DNA of 64,000 nt from NCBI GenBank assembly GCA_002077045.2, contig KZ111167.1, forward strand, positions 3,304 to 67,303, written 5' to 3'. Shown here piece by piece: positions 1 to 12,131 of this stretch. Made by a program: the position numbers and the translations under genes. Position 1 is the first letter of the stretch, and each line of letters opens with the position of its first letter. The stretch is from Rachicladosporium sp. CCFEE 5018. Its lineage: Eukaryota > Ascomycota > Dothideomycetes > Cladosporiales > Cladosporiaceae. The notes under the pieces are model-generated. The model worked only from the letters and a program-made list of their open reading frames with translations. It did not search any database and was not told where the DNA came from.

Positions 1-99
1 CTAACCCTAACCCTAACCCTAACCCTAACCCTAACCCTAACCCTAACCCTAACCCTAACCCTAACCCTAACCCTAACCCTAACCCTAACCCTAACCCTA
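1..99. repeat. Telomere, (CCCTAA)n array at the left end
   Basis: The window starts with about 16 uninterrupted copies of CTAACC/CCCTAA and leaves the pattern at base 100. This is the C-strand of the TTAGGG repeat used by most filamentous ascomycetes, in the orientation expected for the left end of a chromosome. The true array is probably longer, because assemblies usually clip it. Confidence 0.98.
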
Positions 100-1132
100 C
101 GGGTCCTGTAAGGATGAAAGGGGCCTGTTTGAAAAGGAGCAGACGCACGAGACCGATCTCAGCAGTGTCGGGAAAGTAGCGATCCCAGACGGGATGCTCT
201 TGCATAGTTGCTCGAGACCAAGCAGAAATACTTGCCATGGCTTATCCCCTGATCGCTGCGTCCCAGATTGCCTGCGCTCCCACTGTCCGCTTATTCCACA
301 CACTGAGCTATCCTGATGTCGACCAAACTCATCTCTCGATCTCTTCATGCCAGCGTAGCCCTCAACCTCTCTCCGCTTTGCTCCTTGCTTGTGATCAACA
401 TGACACCTGCTTCGCGGTTCCTTTTTGCATCTTGGTGCTTCAATATCTCACCCAATCGCTTGAGAAAGGTGAGACCTGACAGAATCTCGCCAATAGTTCA
501 TGTGGCTCTGGGTTCGTTGTTTCGTGCTTGATCGCGCAGATGGACGGAGGTGCCATGATCGCTCATCCTTTGCGAAGAGGAAGAAATGCGGTAAGCGAGA
601 GGTAAGAGAGCTCCAGAATGAGACGGCAGTGGTAGATACTTCACACACACGTACCCACTGATCAACAAACCCTCAGCAGTGATATTCATGCTGTCTGCTC
701 TTTCTGGGTTGAGTCCACGTCACAGCATACTCATAGACAACGGCGCTTAGCGGACAGTCGCAAGGTGTTCGGGGCACGGGGATCTGGCATGGGCGAGATT
801 CCTCTTAGCCTGAATCGCTTGCGATTTGCAAGAATGATGAGATGGCGACAATCATGTATACTCGCAAGTAGAACGGCACAAGGTCATTGGGATGCAGGAG
901 TCACGTGCCAAGACATCATGGCGGAGACCATTTGAACGCTTGTTGAGTTGCTATAGCTATGCTCTACCTTACTCAGTGCTACCACCATCTCGTGCCCCTC
1001 CCAAGGACCCAAGTCATAGCTGCCGGCCAGCAAAAGGTCAGTCGCCGCGAATCTCCCGTCACATCTCCATTTTGACACAGTCATCTACCATCAATACTCT
1101 CTCTCCAGCAAAACCGCCGTCACACCATGCTC
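100..1132. other. Subtelomeric spacer without a recognisable gene
   Basis: About 1 kb between the telomere array and the first gene. Open frames here are short, overlap on both strands and show no family resemblance. No tandem repeat, tRNA or transposon end was recognised. Confidence 0.6.
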
Positions 1133-2428
1133 CTACGCCTTGCTGCTCCCCGTACGACGCCTTCTGGGCGGCCGCCCACCTCTGCTGGTAGTCGGCACAT
1201 CCTCAGCCCCTCCCAAAATGTAGTCGAACGCCTCCCCAAACACCTTGTCCTTCTCCGGGAGTAGTACGACCTGAGTGAAGCCAGCGCCAGTAACGAGGCA
1301 AGGGATATGCTTGTTGATGCAAGTGTCACATGCATCATCGCGAGTCTTCCCACCGGTACGAGTGGATGTGCCACCGCCGGCACTGGCGCGGAGGCAAGTA
1401 CCCACAGCCCAATTGTCTTGCGCAAGCCAGACCTTCAGCGGGTGTCTCTCCTTGTCGGATGACTCAACCTTCTCATCCCAATACTTCTTCACCGCATCCT
1501 GCACCTCTGACGAAGGTGCCCTGTCCCAGCCTACGGTCTCGATCTCACCAGGCTGGAGAATTTCGAAGGAGTCCACGATGGGAATGTAAGGGACATCTTT
1601 GTAAGTCGCCTTTGCCTGCTTTGTTGCCGGCTTTGGCGCAGGCATCTCCGATATGTCGTCGTCTCCACCTGGAGGCTGTGTCTGCTCGTTGACTCCGGGT
1701 CTGGGCTGCGGCTCGTGATCATCTTCCATCGGGATGACGGGCTGATCTGTGTCCGCGGCAGGAGTATCGGCTTCATCGTCTCCAGTGACCGTCCTCGTAC
1801 GCTTGGGATCGCTTGGACCCATTGCACTCTCAGGATCGTAGTGAGGATCATATGGCCGAGGATGACTATGAGGATGGTGAAGTGGACGCTGCCACCCCTG
1901 AGGAGGCTCCACGCCGCCAGGCTGCGTCTTTGACGCCTCGGCAGCCAAGCGTGCCTTCTCCTCCTCGATCTTGGCTGCAAGCGGCGCCGTCTTCTCCAGA
2001 TCTTCTTTGATCTGACGACGTGCGGCCTTGATGTTGCGCAACTTATCGTTATGCGCTTGCGAGAAGAAGTACTCTCTGGTTGGATCAGCTTCGCTGCGAG
2101 GGGATGTCGGAGGGCCTGGGATGTCGGGCGCATCGGAGCTGACTCCCGGTTGATGTTGCGTACCATGCCTCATCACGTCGCCTGCTTCAGTGTCAACGGC
2201 ATCGCTGCCCGGCTGTTCAACACGCATGGTCCCGTCACCGTGAGCGCTTGGGTCCCGCAAGCCGTCATCTTGTGAGTCCATCTCGGGCGAATCTCGATCT
2301 TGCATGTCGTGATCACCTGAGCTCTTAGAATCGTCTCCCGCGTCTTCCATCTCCACGTTGGTGGTGAGGACTTCCTCGCCTGCGTCGGACGAGCTGGACT
2401 GCACATTCGATGTACTGTCCTGCGACAT
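1133..2428 (-). CDS. Acidic subtelomeric protein with C-terminal Cys cluster, function unknown
   Basis: Single open frame of 431 aa read toward the telomere, starting at an ATG. Residues 1-110 are rich in Asp, Glu and Ser. A short charged helix (about 125-165) looks coiled-coil, and the middle is Pro-rich and disordered. The last 100 residues look folded and contain a Cys cluster (CDTCINKHIPC) reminiscent of half of a fungal Zn2Cys6 finger; the tail is basic (PPRRRRTG). It is the most telomere-proximal gene and the first of four same-strand genes of unknown function. A chromatin or DNA-binding role is possible but is inference only. An unrecognised intron cannot be excluded. Confidence 0.6.
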   Translation of the reverse strand: MSQDSTSNVQSSSSDAGEEVLTTNVEMEDAGDDSKSSGDHDMQDRDSPEMDSQDDGLRDPSAHGDGTMRVEQPGSDAVDTEAGDVMRHGTQHQPGVSSDAPDIPGPPTSPRSEADPTREYFFSQAHNDKLRNIKAARRQIKEDLEKTAPLAAKIEEEKARLAAEASKTQPGGVEPPQGWQRPLHHPHSHPRPYDPHYDPESAMGPSDPKRTRTVTGDDEADTPAADTDQPVIPMEDDHEPQPRPGVNEQTQPPGGDDDISEMPAPKPATKQAKATYKDVPYIPIVDSFEILQPGEIETVGWDRAPSSEVQDAVKKYWDEKVESSDKERHPLKVWLAQDNWAVGTCLRASAGGGTSTRTGGKTRDDACDTCINKHIPCLVTGAGFTQVVLLPEKDKVFGEAFDYILGGAEDVPTTSRGGRPPRRRRTGSSKA

Positions 2429-2895
2429 GGTGTGTGCTGATGGTGTCCTGTGTGCGAGAGGTGAGGGATGGTGATAGGAAAGTTTACGTGTAGGTTCAAC
2501 AAAAGTGGCGAATGTGAATGAACTATTTTCGCAGGTCTGGGATCTGCACAGGCCATATCTCTTGCTCGGTCGTGCCTTCCAGTAGGTGCCAACGCGTAAC
2601 GCACTAGCCCTGACACGTCAACGGGTACCAGCAGCTGACATGCAGGGGCGCCCTCGCTCAGATGTGGGACGCCAGTACAGTCAGTACAGTCAACAGTGGG
2701 CGGTGCAGTGTGAATGGGTCGGAGGGATCAATGAAGCAGCATGATTAGCATGGCAGTGAGACGTTCAAGTGAAGAGTTCTTACTACCGCTGCGATGCTCA
2801 CCTCTACTGCCGCCAGCAACACCGCAGATCTTGACATCCGCTCATCCACCTCAGTCTCTTTGTTCCCGCACCTCCACCTCTCCCACCACATCCAC

Positions 2896-3360
2896 TCAGG
2901 CATCGCGCAGCACAGGATTGACAAGCTCACCGTAGAACGTCTTCACCTGGTTCGCGGCCGTGCTGAGCTCTCTGTACAACTTCCCAATCTCCTTATGCAG
3001 ATCTTGCAACTCCTCGGTCATACCCTTGATGGTATGCTGCATCTCGCTTACCATGACAGTCTTCTCCTGGGTCGTCTTCTTGTTGTCATTGGCGATCGCC
3101 TGGGCGGCGTAGATGTCAAATTGAGCACCCTGCTCGACCTCCTGCAAACGCTGCAGCTCAATCTCCTGCGAGTCGTAATGCCAACGGAGATCCGAAAGCT
3201 CTTGCTGTCGCTCTGCGTCATCGTTCTTCATCTGGCGAAAGCTGTCGATCGTGTCGTTGAGTGCGGTCTGAAGCTTCTCCTTCGCTGCCTGCTCAAGAGC
3301 CAACGCCTTTACCTGCTCGTGAATCGTCTCGCTCTGCCTGTCAATCTGCTTCTTCAACGG
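2896..3360 (-). pseudogene. In-frame continuation of the coiled-coil gene beyond a TGA stop
   Basis: Directly after the TGA at 3361-3363 the same reading frame stays open for a further 154 codons, and the translation (for example KKQIDRQSETIHEQVKAL) is heptad-rich coiled coil like the preceding 800 residues. This looks like coding sequence severed from its gene by one nonsense codon rather than a separate gene, since no ATG lies at its start. A GTAAGC sequence just before the stop could be a splice donor. The first frame-preserving acceptor I find would remove 90 nt that themselves look coding, so a nonsense mutation, or less likely readthrough, fits better. Confidence 0.55.
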
Positions 3361-5885
3361 TCAGATGCGCTTACTAGCATCATCAGCCCTGTCCGAGTAG
3401 GTCTTGACATCCTGCGACTTTGTGTAGATCTCGGCCTTGCGGTTCTCGTCCCAGTTCTTCCATGCCTCAATCACGCCAGCATGGGCCTCCTTCTCGGCAA
3501 TGCGCTGCTTGAGGGAGTCCTGCCAGTTGTCGTACCACTTCTTGCCCTGTGCCTTGACTTCCTTGATCTTGTTGTTCGCCGTGACGATGCGATCGCCCAA
3601 CTCTTTCACAGCATCCTTCTTCTGCTTCGACAAGGCGTTGCGCTGCCCAGTGACATGCCTGATGCTGGTGTTGAGGGTGTTGACTTCTTGTGTCAACATC
3701 TGGATCGCACTGGCGTCGTGCTGCTGCCCGTCCATCATGCCAGCGTTGTCGGTGAAGAGTTTATCGAGTTCGGCCTTGTACTGCACTAGAGCCTCTCCCT
3801 GCTCTTCGAAACGTGTCTCGCTCGTAGCAACCTCAGCCTGGAGTTGGGTCTTGGTGAGTCGAGCAGTCTCCAGAGTGGAAGCAATCGCACTAGACTTGTC
3901 TTTCGCCTCAGCTTCACTTGACGTCAAGTTTGAGTTCTCCTCGATCACTTGCGCCAAGATGTTCTTGTCCGCCATCAAGGTATCGATCGTCTTGTCGTGG
4001 TCCTCGACAGCCTGTTCCAGGACAGCGATGCGTTCGGCGCGGGTGCTGTTGATGGTAGTGGCGTCGTCAAGTCGGCTCTGCAGATCAGCTAACGCAAGAT
4101 CGGAACGCTCACGAGCTTTGCCCTCTTTCTCCATGTGTACGGCAGTGAGCTGCTCTTCAAGATCCGTCAACGCTCTGATATGCGCATCCGTGCGACCAGC
4201 ACTCTCAGAGAGGAACTTTACAAAATCCGCATCTGTCTTTCTGTGGCGCGCCTGCTCTTCCCGCAGATCTTTCTGGGCCGTGGCGATGTCGTCCGACAGC
4301 CTCGTCCGCTCGTTCTCGTGTAACTTACGCAGCTCTGTCAGGCGCTCCGTCCACTCCTGATCACGCTTCGCCATCGCAGCCTTGTACTCCGCCTCCTTCA
4401 TGTCGAGCTGACTGGCATGCAACGTAGCAGCCCCCTCGAGCTTCTGCTTGTCGCCGACGAGCTCGAACATGCGCTCGATGAGAGCGACAGTCTTTGTGTG
4501 ATTGGCAGCGACATCGTCTTGGGCGTCGTGCAGGGACTTAGTGTAAGCCATCATGTCCTGGCGAGCGTTTGTCATTGCTTCCTGATGCTCCTCGCGCGTC
4601 ATCGTCCCAGTTTCGAGCTTGTCGTGGTTTTTCTTGAGACGGCTTAGCTCAGTCGCAATCAAGTCTCCAGCACGTTGGCGCTCGATGGCAGCTTCTTTGC
4701 GAAGCTCGTCGGCGGTGCGACGCTCCCGCGCCAGCTCGGCTCTGGACGCAGTGAGCGACTCGTTCAGATGCTGGATCTGTTTCTCCGCAGCCTTCAAGTT
4801 ATTGCTCTCGATATCACTCGCAACGGTCGTCGTTATGTTCTGGATGCGGAAGGTGTTGAGGTCGTGCTCAAGCTTTGATATCTGAAGCTGCTGCTCGTCG
4901 GCTCTCTTCCTCTCCAACATGAACTGCTTGTCTCGGGTCTCAAGCTGGGCCGTCTGCGCGATGCGCCATTCGTCGTACATCTGGTAGCGATCACTGCTCA
5001 CGTCAAGCGCAACTTGCTTGGTCTGCTGCTCGAATTTGAGGAGGATGTTTAGCGACTCGATTTCGCTGTTCTTGGCGGAAATGGCCAGGTTCAGTCGGCT
5101 GAGATCTTGCTGGTGTGCGCGGTCCGTCTGTCGTGCGGCGTTCTGCGAGTCGACTTGCTGCTGCAGAGTGGAAGTCTCTTCAGTGCGCTGCACAACAATG
5201 GCCTTGACTTCGTTGAGGGCGTTGAAGATAACGTTGTTGTCATCCGCAGCGGAGCTCACTACCCTCTCCAGCTGGCTAGTAGCATGCTCCACCGATTGAG
5301 CCGCGCGTTCGACATTCTCCGCACTGACACTCTGACCGAGGATGTCGCGAGTCTTTTCCGCATTAGTCTTCAGCAAAGCGAGCTGCTCACCAAACTCCTT
5401 GCGATCCTTCATACGCGCCTGATTTGCCGTCGTGAGCCTCGTACCAGCATTTGCCAGTTTGCGCTCAAGAGCCTTGCACGTCCCGGCTTTAAGAGCCTTC
5501 TCCTTGAGTGCGCGCTCCAGCTCCAGCTTTAGCTCCTCCATCTGGCCGCGCATCACATCGGCAAGTGCACCGTCGACGGCATTCAAGATCGTGTCGTCGA
5601 ACTTGGTGGTGTCGATCACATACTGCTCGCGCACCAGCCTCTCTGCCAAGGTGACCACCTGCTGAGCAATCACTGGTGCTCTCTCGCCGATCAGTTTCTT
5701 CTTGTCCAACACACTCTCACCCAAAGCATGATACGCTTCATTAGCCTTGCCTGCCGTCTCGAGGTTGACGATGGCGTTGCCCGCCACGTAGCGGTGATTG
5801 GCACGGGAGCCGCTGGGGTGTAAGCATGCTTGCTTTTGTGACGCGTAAACGCATCGAACGTTGCCTGCTTGAGATTGGCAGACAT
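3361..5885 (-). CDS. Long coiled-coil protein, subtelomeric, probably disrupted
   Basis: About 830 aa, almost entirely Glu/Lys/Gln/Ala/Leu-rich coiled coil with SMC- or tropomyosin-like composition but no ATPase head, so it resembles no enzyme I know. The best start is the ATG at 5885 (MSANLKQATFDA). Joining this to the main frame (NHRYVAGNAIVNLE) needs either a 38-47 nt mini-intron (donor GTTTAC or GTTCGA, acceptor CCCCAG) or a one-base frameshift near 5840. A TGA at 3361 ends it, although coiled-coil sequence continues in frame for another 153 residues. Two interruptions suggest a decaying gene or unusual splicing. A filament or scaffold role is inference from composition. Confidence 0.6.
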
Positions 5886-6565
5886 GATGGCGATGCGGAA
5901 TTGACTGCCGCGCGGCCAAGCGGGACAGAGAGTATTGGTTCCTCCCTGCGCGTATGTGAAGGTGGAGGTGAAAGAGAACGCGACAAAAGGACAACGGCAA
6001 ACTGCGGGAGCGTGGCACGTGCCACGTGATTAGGCCGCCACCACGCGTCTGAGGCATCGAGCGATCAAGTGAAGTGTTGTAAGTGAGATGCACTCACCCA
6101 GCGCCGGTAGACACGCGTAGCCAGGGTCATGGAGCTGCGCGTCGTGGTCGACAGTCTCGTGACTGATCCGAAACTTGTGAATCTCCCCAGCACAATCCCT
6201 GACTCTCCGCCTCGTGCACAGATCGCCATCATTGGCAGTCATCCAACACATTATCCACCACACTTTTAATCCGTCTCACATCTTTTCCCAGACGCGTTGG
6301 TAGCGGTTCGCAAGCTCTCCTGCACGCTGCCGGCGATGCGGCTCGCGTGTGCCGCAATCTGCGGCATCCTGGCTACAGAATGGGGAGTGCGAGCGAGGAC
6401 AGTAGTGATATGCAGCATGGCAGCATAAATATCAAGATGCTATCGTCACAAAGCGAGGGAGCGGACGAGATGAGGTTGAGAGTAAACGTTCCGGTTATCC
6501 AAGTGACTCTGCAAGCAGACTAGCGCCATAGCTTACTGTTTCCCCACTCCACCATGCCACATATA
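5886..6565. other. Intergenic spacer
   Basis: About 680 bases between the ATG of the coiled-coil gene and the stop of the next gene upstream. It should hold the promoter of the former and the 3' UTR of the latter. No other structure was recognised. Confidence 0.5.
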
Positions 6566-9520
6566 TCACCTTCCGCAAGCTCCCTCATCCGCATCATCAG
6601 CTTCACTGGACTCCACGTCAGAAGACTCCTGGGCCTGGCTGTCAGAGTAGCTGGCGTTGAACTGCTGCTCTGTCACCTCCTCCTCCATCTCATCATCCGC
6701 TAGATTAGGCGCTTGTGCACTCCGCATCCTCGCCTCTTCCAACTCCATCTCCCGCAACTCTTGCGCAGCATGGTCCTCATCTCCAACATCCCCCTCCCCA
6801 TGCCCGGCCCCATCCCCATGCGATGCACTCGATGGCCTTCTCGTGGCCGGATCTGTCGTGCGGGCCATGCTTGAGAACATGGCCGTGCTGTAAGTGGTAC
6901 CACTCTCACGTCGCATTCCACCAAGTCCGGACATGCCCGACAAGCCAAGGCGATGGGGAGAGACTGGACGCGGCAGATGCGGCCGCGACGGCGGAGGCAT
7001 AGTCGGGGATGGTAGGGTCGAGCTTTGCGATCTAGCACCGCTCGTAGCAGAGGTGGTCTGTCCGCCACGCGATGAAGCTCGTCGCGCATTTTGCAAGCCA
7101 AGCGGAGGACGACTCATCGACGGCACGGACGATTGAGATGCGGCAGCAGCCTGTGATGAAGAAGGCTTGCTCGAGGCTGACAGCCGAGATTGGCGAACAC
7201 CCTCTGCTAGCGCCGCGTCGTTCTTGGTAGCCACCTCATCGTCCATGTATTGCGAGAAAGACTGCTGTGACATGGCCGGCCTTTGGATGCCTTTGAAAGT
7301 ATATGCCGACGGCAGCGGCGACAGACTGGGCACATACTGCCTGGCTTTGCCTTTGCCCGAGTGTGAGACCAGTGGCGTTGGAAGATCAAACATCGTCGTC
7401 GGCGGATCATCGTCGGTACCGGACAAGGTCGTCGCAGCAACATAGCTCGCCCAATTGTCGTCACTGTCCAGGCCGATGTTGGCATCATTTGCAGACGTGC
7501 GCAGCTCGGTTTGGTTCCCTCCATCTCCGTACGCCTCATCGACTTCGCTGATATCGTCTTTGAAGTCGCCTTCGGCACCGATGTCATTGTCAGATGTGAT
7601 GCCTTCAACCGGGGGCTGAATCTCAGCCTGAAGCTCACTCTCGGTATAAGCCGATGACGCTGCTGACGGCGAGGACAGGTGTTCCTCATCCGACCCTTCG
7701 GCCTGCGCATCAGCTGCGCCAACGTGGGAATATCCAGCCAAGTCCGCGTTGAGCTTCTTCCTAATCTCCTGAACGAGTCGCTCCGAGCGCGAATCGTCGC
7801 CGCCGGCCAGAGCTTGTCTCAAATCCATCTGCTGATCGAGGGCGCTGTTGATCATCTGGATGGTATCTTCGATGCTGTTTTGGCTCAAGAGAACGCTGTC
7901 GGCAATGGCATCTTGTCCCTTCAACCACAGCGCATCCTCGCCCCTCGCCTGTATCTGCTCTTCATTGTCGACACTCAGTATCTGCTGGCCACCGCCATGT
8001 GCTGCAGCCATGAACGTCTTCATCGCTTCGTTGTCTTCCCGAAGGCGATCGAGAATTGGTGTCTCGGCTACAATCTCCTGCTCTGCCCATGCGCCCCAAG
8101 CCCAAGGCTCATCTCGGAGAGATTTGGTGTTCGCAAACAGCCCAGCTGGCCACTGCAAGTACCGTTAGCGATCACCTCAAGGCCAACGCTATCTACAGCC
8201 GAAGCAGCTTACCCAACTGAAACCCCTCCCCGTCCTAGTATAAGCGGAATTGATGGAGGAGAAGAACGGCTCGGCGACCATGCCCTGCTCCTCGTCCCAA
8301 ATGATGTAGATGACATGACCTTTGATCATGAATCGATCCGGGAAGATCACGTTGGCGATGCAGGTGAAGAGCAGCATCATAGCGTTCGTGCTTCTTCCCT
8401 TTTCATGCTGTTTGATGCGATATATACCCTTCTTTGCGTATCCGGTCTCTCGCATGCACATGACCAAGGGCTGGTCGTGCTCACTAGCTGGCATGTCCTC
8501 AAGCATGGCCTCTAGAGCGTCTAGAAAGGCGTGAAGCTCGATAGCGCGCAACTCGTCATCCTTCTTCAGAGCATACTCGTCGAAAGCGTTCTGCGCGTTG
8601 TCGCTCCGCCTTGCCCTGGTATACTCTCTTGCGACTTCGATAATCCTGCGCAGCTCATCCGGCTTCATCCCCTGGCAGTCTCTCTTCCTCACCATCTCCA
8701 TTAAGTATATGCTAGGCAAAGTCTTACTCAATCGTGTGAGGTTCTGGACTATGTCGAATACTGGTTGCTCCTTCAAGAACATGGCGCGGGACAGATTGCC
8801 TCCGGTGAGGTAAGGGAAAAGCTCTTTGCGTGTACTGGCGATGATGCGACGGACATGGCGAATCAGCGTGGCCATGCTGTCGTGGGCTCGTTCGTTGATA
8901 GCGGCGTGATCTTTGTACTCTGCCTCGATCCAAGCTCTGGCGGTCTCGACAAACATGCCGTACTCCAGAGCATTCTTCCAGTCGTAAGGCATCCAGTAAT
9001 GGCCCTTCTTGACCAAGCGCATAGCAGGGGTAGTACTCTTACTAGTACCGAAGTCTCCGGGTCTCCACTTCACATTGTCAACATCCACAGCTCTCCTGAA
9101 CGGCGGCAAACCCGCCTTGACGCGACGCAAATGGATTGGTATCGTCTGGATATCGGCAGCTGTCTCTCCATTCTCCACCGTATCTGTCGACGGTACGGTG
9201 ACGGGGGTAGGGTTACCGGATGGTCCTGCGGCTTGAGGAACGTTTGCAGACGATGCTGGAACTTCCGCTGGTCTTGTTGAAGCTGCCGGTGTCAGTGAGG
9301 GATGGTGACGATACGGCGCAGCCGATGCTCTCGATGGTGGTAAGTTGAGGCGTGTCTGATTGGACCCCTGTGCTGATATGCGCTGCGTGGACGGCAGAGG
9401 CAGTGGTGGCGCAGGTAGCGGAGCGGCTGAAGCTGTCGCTGCTGCTCTGATCGCTTCCCTTTCGAGCATTGCAGTCCTGCGCAGCTTGATGAGCGCAAGG
9501 CTTGAATTTGCCGTATCCAT
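6566..9520 (-). CDS. Two-exon subtelomeric protein of 964 aa, function unknown
   Basis: Two exons: 8213-9520 and 6566-8152. The 60-nt intron 8153-8212 has donor GTAAGC, branch GCTAAC and acceptor TTGCAG, and restores the frame as GFSW-WPAGLFANTKS. The ATG at 9520 (MDTANSSLALIKL) is the first true ATG; the frame is open further upstream but without one. The N-terminal 150 residues are Ala/Pro/Ser-rich. Residues about 165-490 look folded (KWRPGDFGTSKS, HYWMPYDWKNALEYG, PSIYLMEMVRKRDC, MRETGYAKKGIY). The C-terminal half is acidic and Ser-rich with low complexity. Part of the folded region resembles the next gene at 10.1-10.8 kb, so the two may belong to one subtelomeric family. No known domain was recognised. 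Confidence 0.7.
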
Positions 9521-10103
9521 CCTGACGGCGATGCGCGAGAGTTGCCCGGCTTGACCTGCGATTGAGTGCTCGCTGTCCTGCCAAGGAGCGAAAGCGAGCA
9601 ATGTCGCTCAAGTGAAGTCGTCTGCTCGCTTGGGAGTGCAGAGAGAATCGCCCGGAATCGACTACTAGCCACTTCCCTGTAGCCAGTGTTTCAACGAGAT
9701 GCCCAAGAAGTACTCAGCAAAGAGATGCCAACGCAAACGAAAGCGACACAATCCGACCGTTCGGACTCAGATGCACGTACCCGATCTGTTAAAAGTGTGG
9801 AGGTGTCAACCAATGCGCGAGCCGTGAAATCTTCGCGCCGACTACTCCGTGATCATTCACTTCAATCTTGGCGTGAGTGGAGATGGGGATCTTCAAGTGA
9901 ATGCAATCAGAACATGCGGAAGGTATGAGACGAACTTGACCTGCCCGCTCCCACGCTGGACTCACGGGTACTACGCCCACGATGGCACCCAGACGCTCAA
10001 CTTTCGAGACCTCCACATCCACCACAGCAATACTAGTGGTAGCCCATCGTCTGCTGGCTTTGCCTCCCTATGGCGAGCCACAGCTACTTCCTCCCTGCAT
10101 CAA
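9521..10103. other. Intergenic spacer
   Basis: About 580 bases upstream of the 964-aa gene and downstream of the 195-aa gene, both on the minus strand. No additional gene or repeat was recognised. Confidence 0.5.
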
Positions 10104-10758
10104 TTAGTCCATGCAATCGACGACCGTCGCAGGCCCGATGTCCATCAAGTAGATGGCTGACTGTGGGCGCTGCGATGCGGTGGATTCCATCATGTAGATC
10201 GCCGGCTATGTTCCAGGTCAGCGATACTCACAGCACAACGAAGAAGAGACCGAGTGTGCTCACAGTACTCACAAGCAATGCCTGCTCGATCTCCTTCACC
10301 AACATCTTTGGTAGATGCGGCCTCGGTCTTGTGAACGCATTATGCGAGCGGGCATGTGCGCTTGCGTATCCAATCTCTCTCAACGGCGGCAATCCTAGCT
10401 CAGCATCCATCTCCAGTACAACCGCCTGTGCCTCCAACTCGTCAAGATACTCTTTCAGCTCCGTCACATTCATCCCTTGAAACCTCCCATCCTGCTTGAA
10501 GCTCTTGATCAAGTCTGACTGCTCTGCATGCGGCAGTGCCCACTCTCTGCCCACCGCGATGATGGCACGCAGCTTTGCCGCCTGCTGAGAGCTGGCACCT
10601 TCGGAATGTGTCGTCTCGGTGGCTGGCATGACAGGCTCGGGATCGGTGTCGACAAGCTCGCTCTGAGTTCCGATGCTGGTGGTGTCTCCGACAAGATCTG
10701 GAAGGGAGTTTTCGATGTCGATGTTCTCGTAATCGATATCCTCCATCGTGGAGGCCAT
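10104..10758 (-). CDS. Short two-exon relative of the 964-aa subtelomeric gene
   Basis: Exons 10273-10758 and 10104-10205 are joined across a 67-nt intron (10206-10272; donor GTGAGT, branch CTGACC, acceptor CATAG), giving 195 aa. The second exon continues as PAIYMMESTASQRPQSAIYL and ends in TAA. The start is MASTMEDIDYENIDIENSL. The stretch ELKEYLDELEAQ...PLREIGYA followed by a helix resembles ELHAFLDALEAM...MRETGYAKKG in the neighbouring 964-aa protein, suggesting that this is a shortened paralogue or a shared domain. The N-terminus is acidic. Function is unknown. Confidence 0.6.
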
Positions 10759-12131
10759 ATGTGATGAAGCAGTGGTATAGGCGGAGAGGATCACGCTACG
10801 GAGAGCCTGGCCTAGAGTCAGATCGTTGCGTTGGGCTCTGTTGCGTGGGGCATGGCGATGTGGTCGAGGGACTGAAAGCTGAGTACTGACAATTGCTGCT
10901 ATTATGGAAAACAAAACGATTAGAGCGTGAGACGATGGTGAAAATGATAGCAAGATTGTCAGACACTGAAACTCTCACTCATTGGTCTAGTAGAGCCATG
11001 CGGGATCGTGCTCATACGGCAGCCACGGCACATCCTGCGTGTTCCGCATGCTGGTCCTTACCGACCAGTCTCATGGTCATAACCAGTGTAGGGCTATCCT
11101 TGAACAAGAGTGGCCGGCGGGCGTGTATAGTCGCTACAATTCCGATACATTGGTCTCGCATGGGCGGATCAAACGAAACCAGCTATACCGGTCAGGACTG
11201 ATGGACCAGACGGACTCCATCGTAGCAGGACACTTGGATGCGGCGTTGTTGGTCACTGTCCGTCGATGGCGAGGTATTCGAGGCCAGACTTGCAAATAAT
11301 GCCAGTATTGCTTCGAATCGATCTACTCTGCAAATAGATAAAGATCAGTCCAGTCCCGATAGTCCGGGTCGCCAACAGCAGCCCGCATGTCAGGTAACAC
11401 AACATTGAACCAACTGCACGCGCACTCGGCCAGACCTGTCACTTCGGGACGGGGATGACAGTCATGTGCAGTTAGCGGTGTCGTACAGGAATGCACGTTT
11501 CTTCTCTGGACGCCTCGGACGAAGCTAGCTCAGCGAGAGTCGTCGTCTCAGAGCGTGTATGAATGCCTTGCTGTACTGTCGACCTGTGCTGAGTTTAGTC
11601 AACATGTCGCCGGCCTGTAGATGTCGAGGACGATGATGACAGACTAGATGTGACCATGATCATCTACCTTGGCCACTCAGGTGCCGCAGATATTGATAAG
11701 CGACCTCTACCCCTATGGCCATGTAGGAGTATGCTATGAGAAGCGACCATATGGCGAGGTGTTAACTTAATTGGTCGAGGGGCTGAGGCAAACCAAAGCT
11801 CGAAGTTCGACGTTCGTAACCCTAACCTAAAGACTCGGTACGGTATATGGATATTGCGGGGGCGGGAAGGGGCCCAGAATACGGGGGACGAATGAGCGGA
11901 AAGAAAATTGCTCCCATGGCATTATGCAAAGCTAACTAGCCCTAAGGTGAAGTGCAACGATCTATCTGTAATAGTATCACTTCATCGACATGCTTTCTAT
12001 GAGAGCGATCTCAAAATGCAATCGACAAGCCAGGTGCCTCGCTCAATTCACGACCCTAAGTATAATACTGGATGCCCTCCGGACGTTGCCTCATATATCA
12101 CTAGCGTCCGGAGCAGTGTTCCGCTCACCAT
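10759..12131. other. Intergenic region with a short telomere-like relic
   Basis: About 1.4 kb without a convincing gene. Near 11817-11830 it contains TAACCCTAACCTAA, roughly two degenerate telomere units in the same orientation as the left telomere. This may mark an old end, but at 14 bases chance is also possible. Confidence 0.45.

Noticed and set aside
2794..3789. Open frame of 331 codons on plus, Leu-rich
   Set aside because: It is the antisense shadow of the coiled-coil gene on minus. Glu/Lys/Gln codons read backward give few stops and Leu/Val-rich nonsense.
11817..11830. TAACCCTAACCTAA as an interstitial telomere
   Set aside because: Only about two degenerate units. Too short to separate from chance, so it is kept only as a remark in the intergenic entry.
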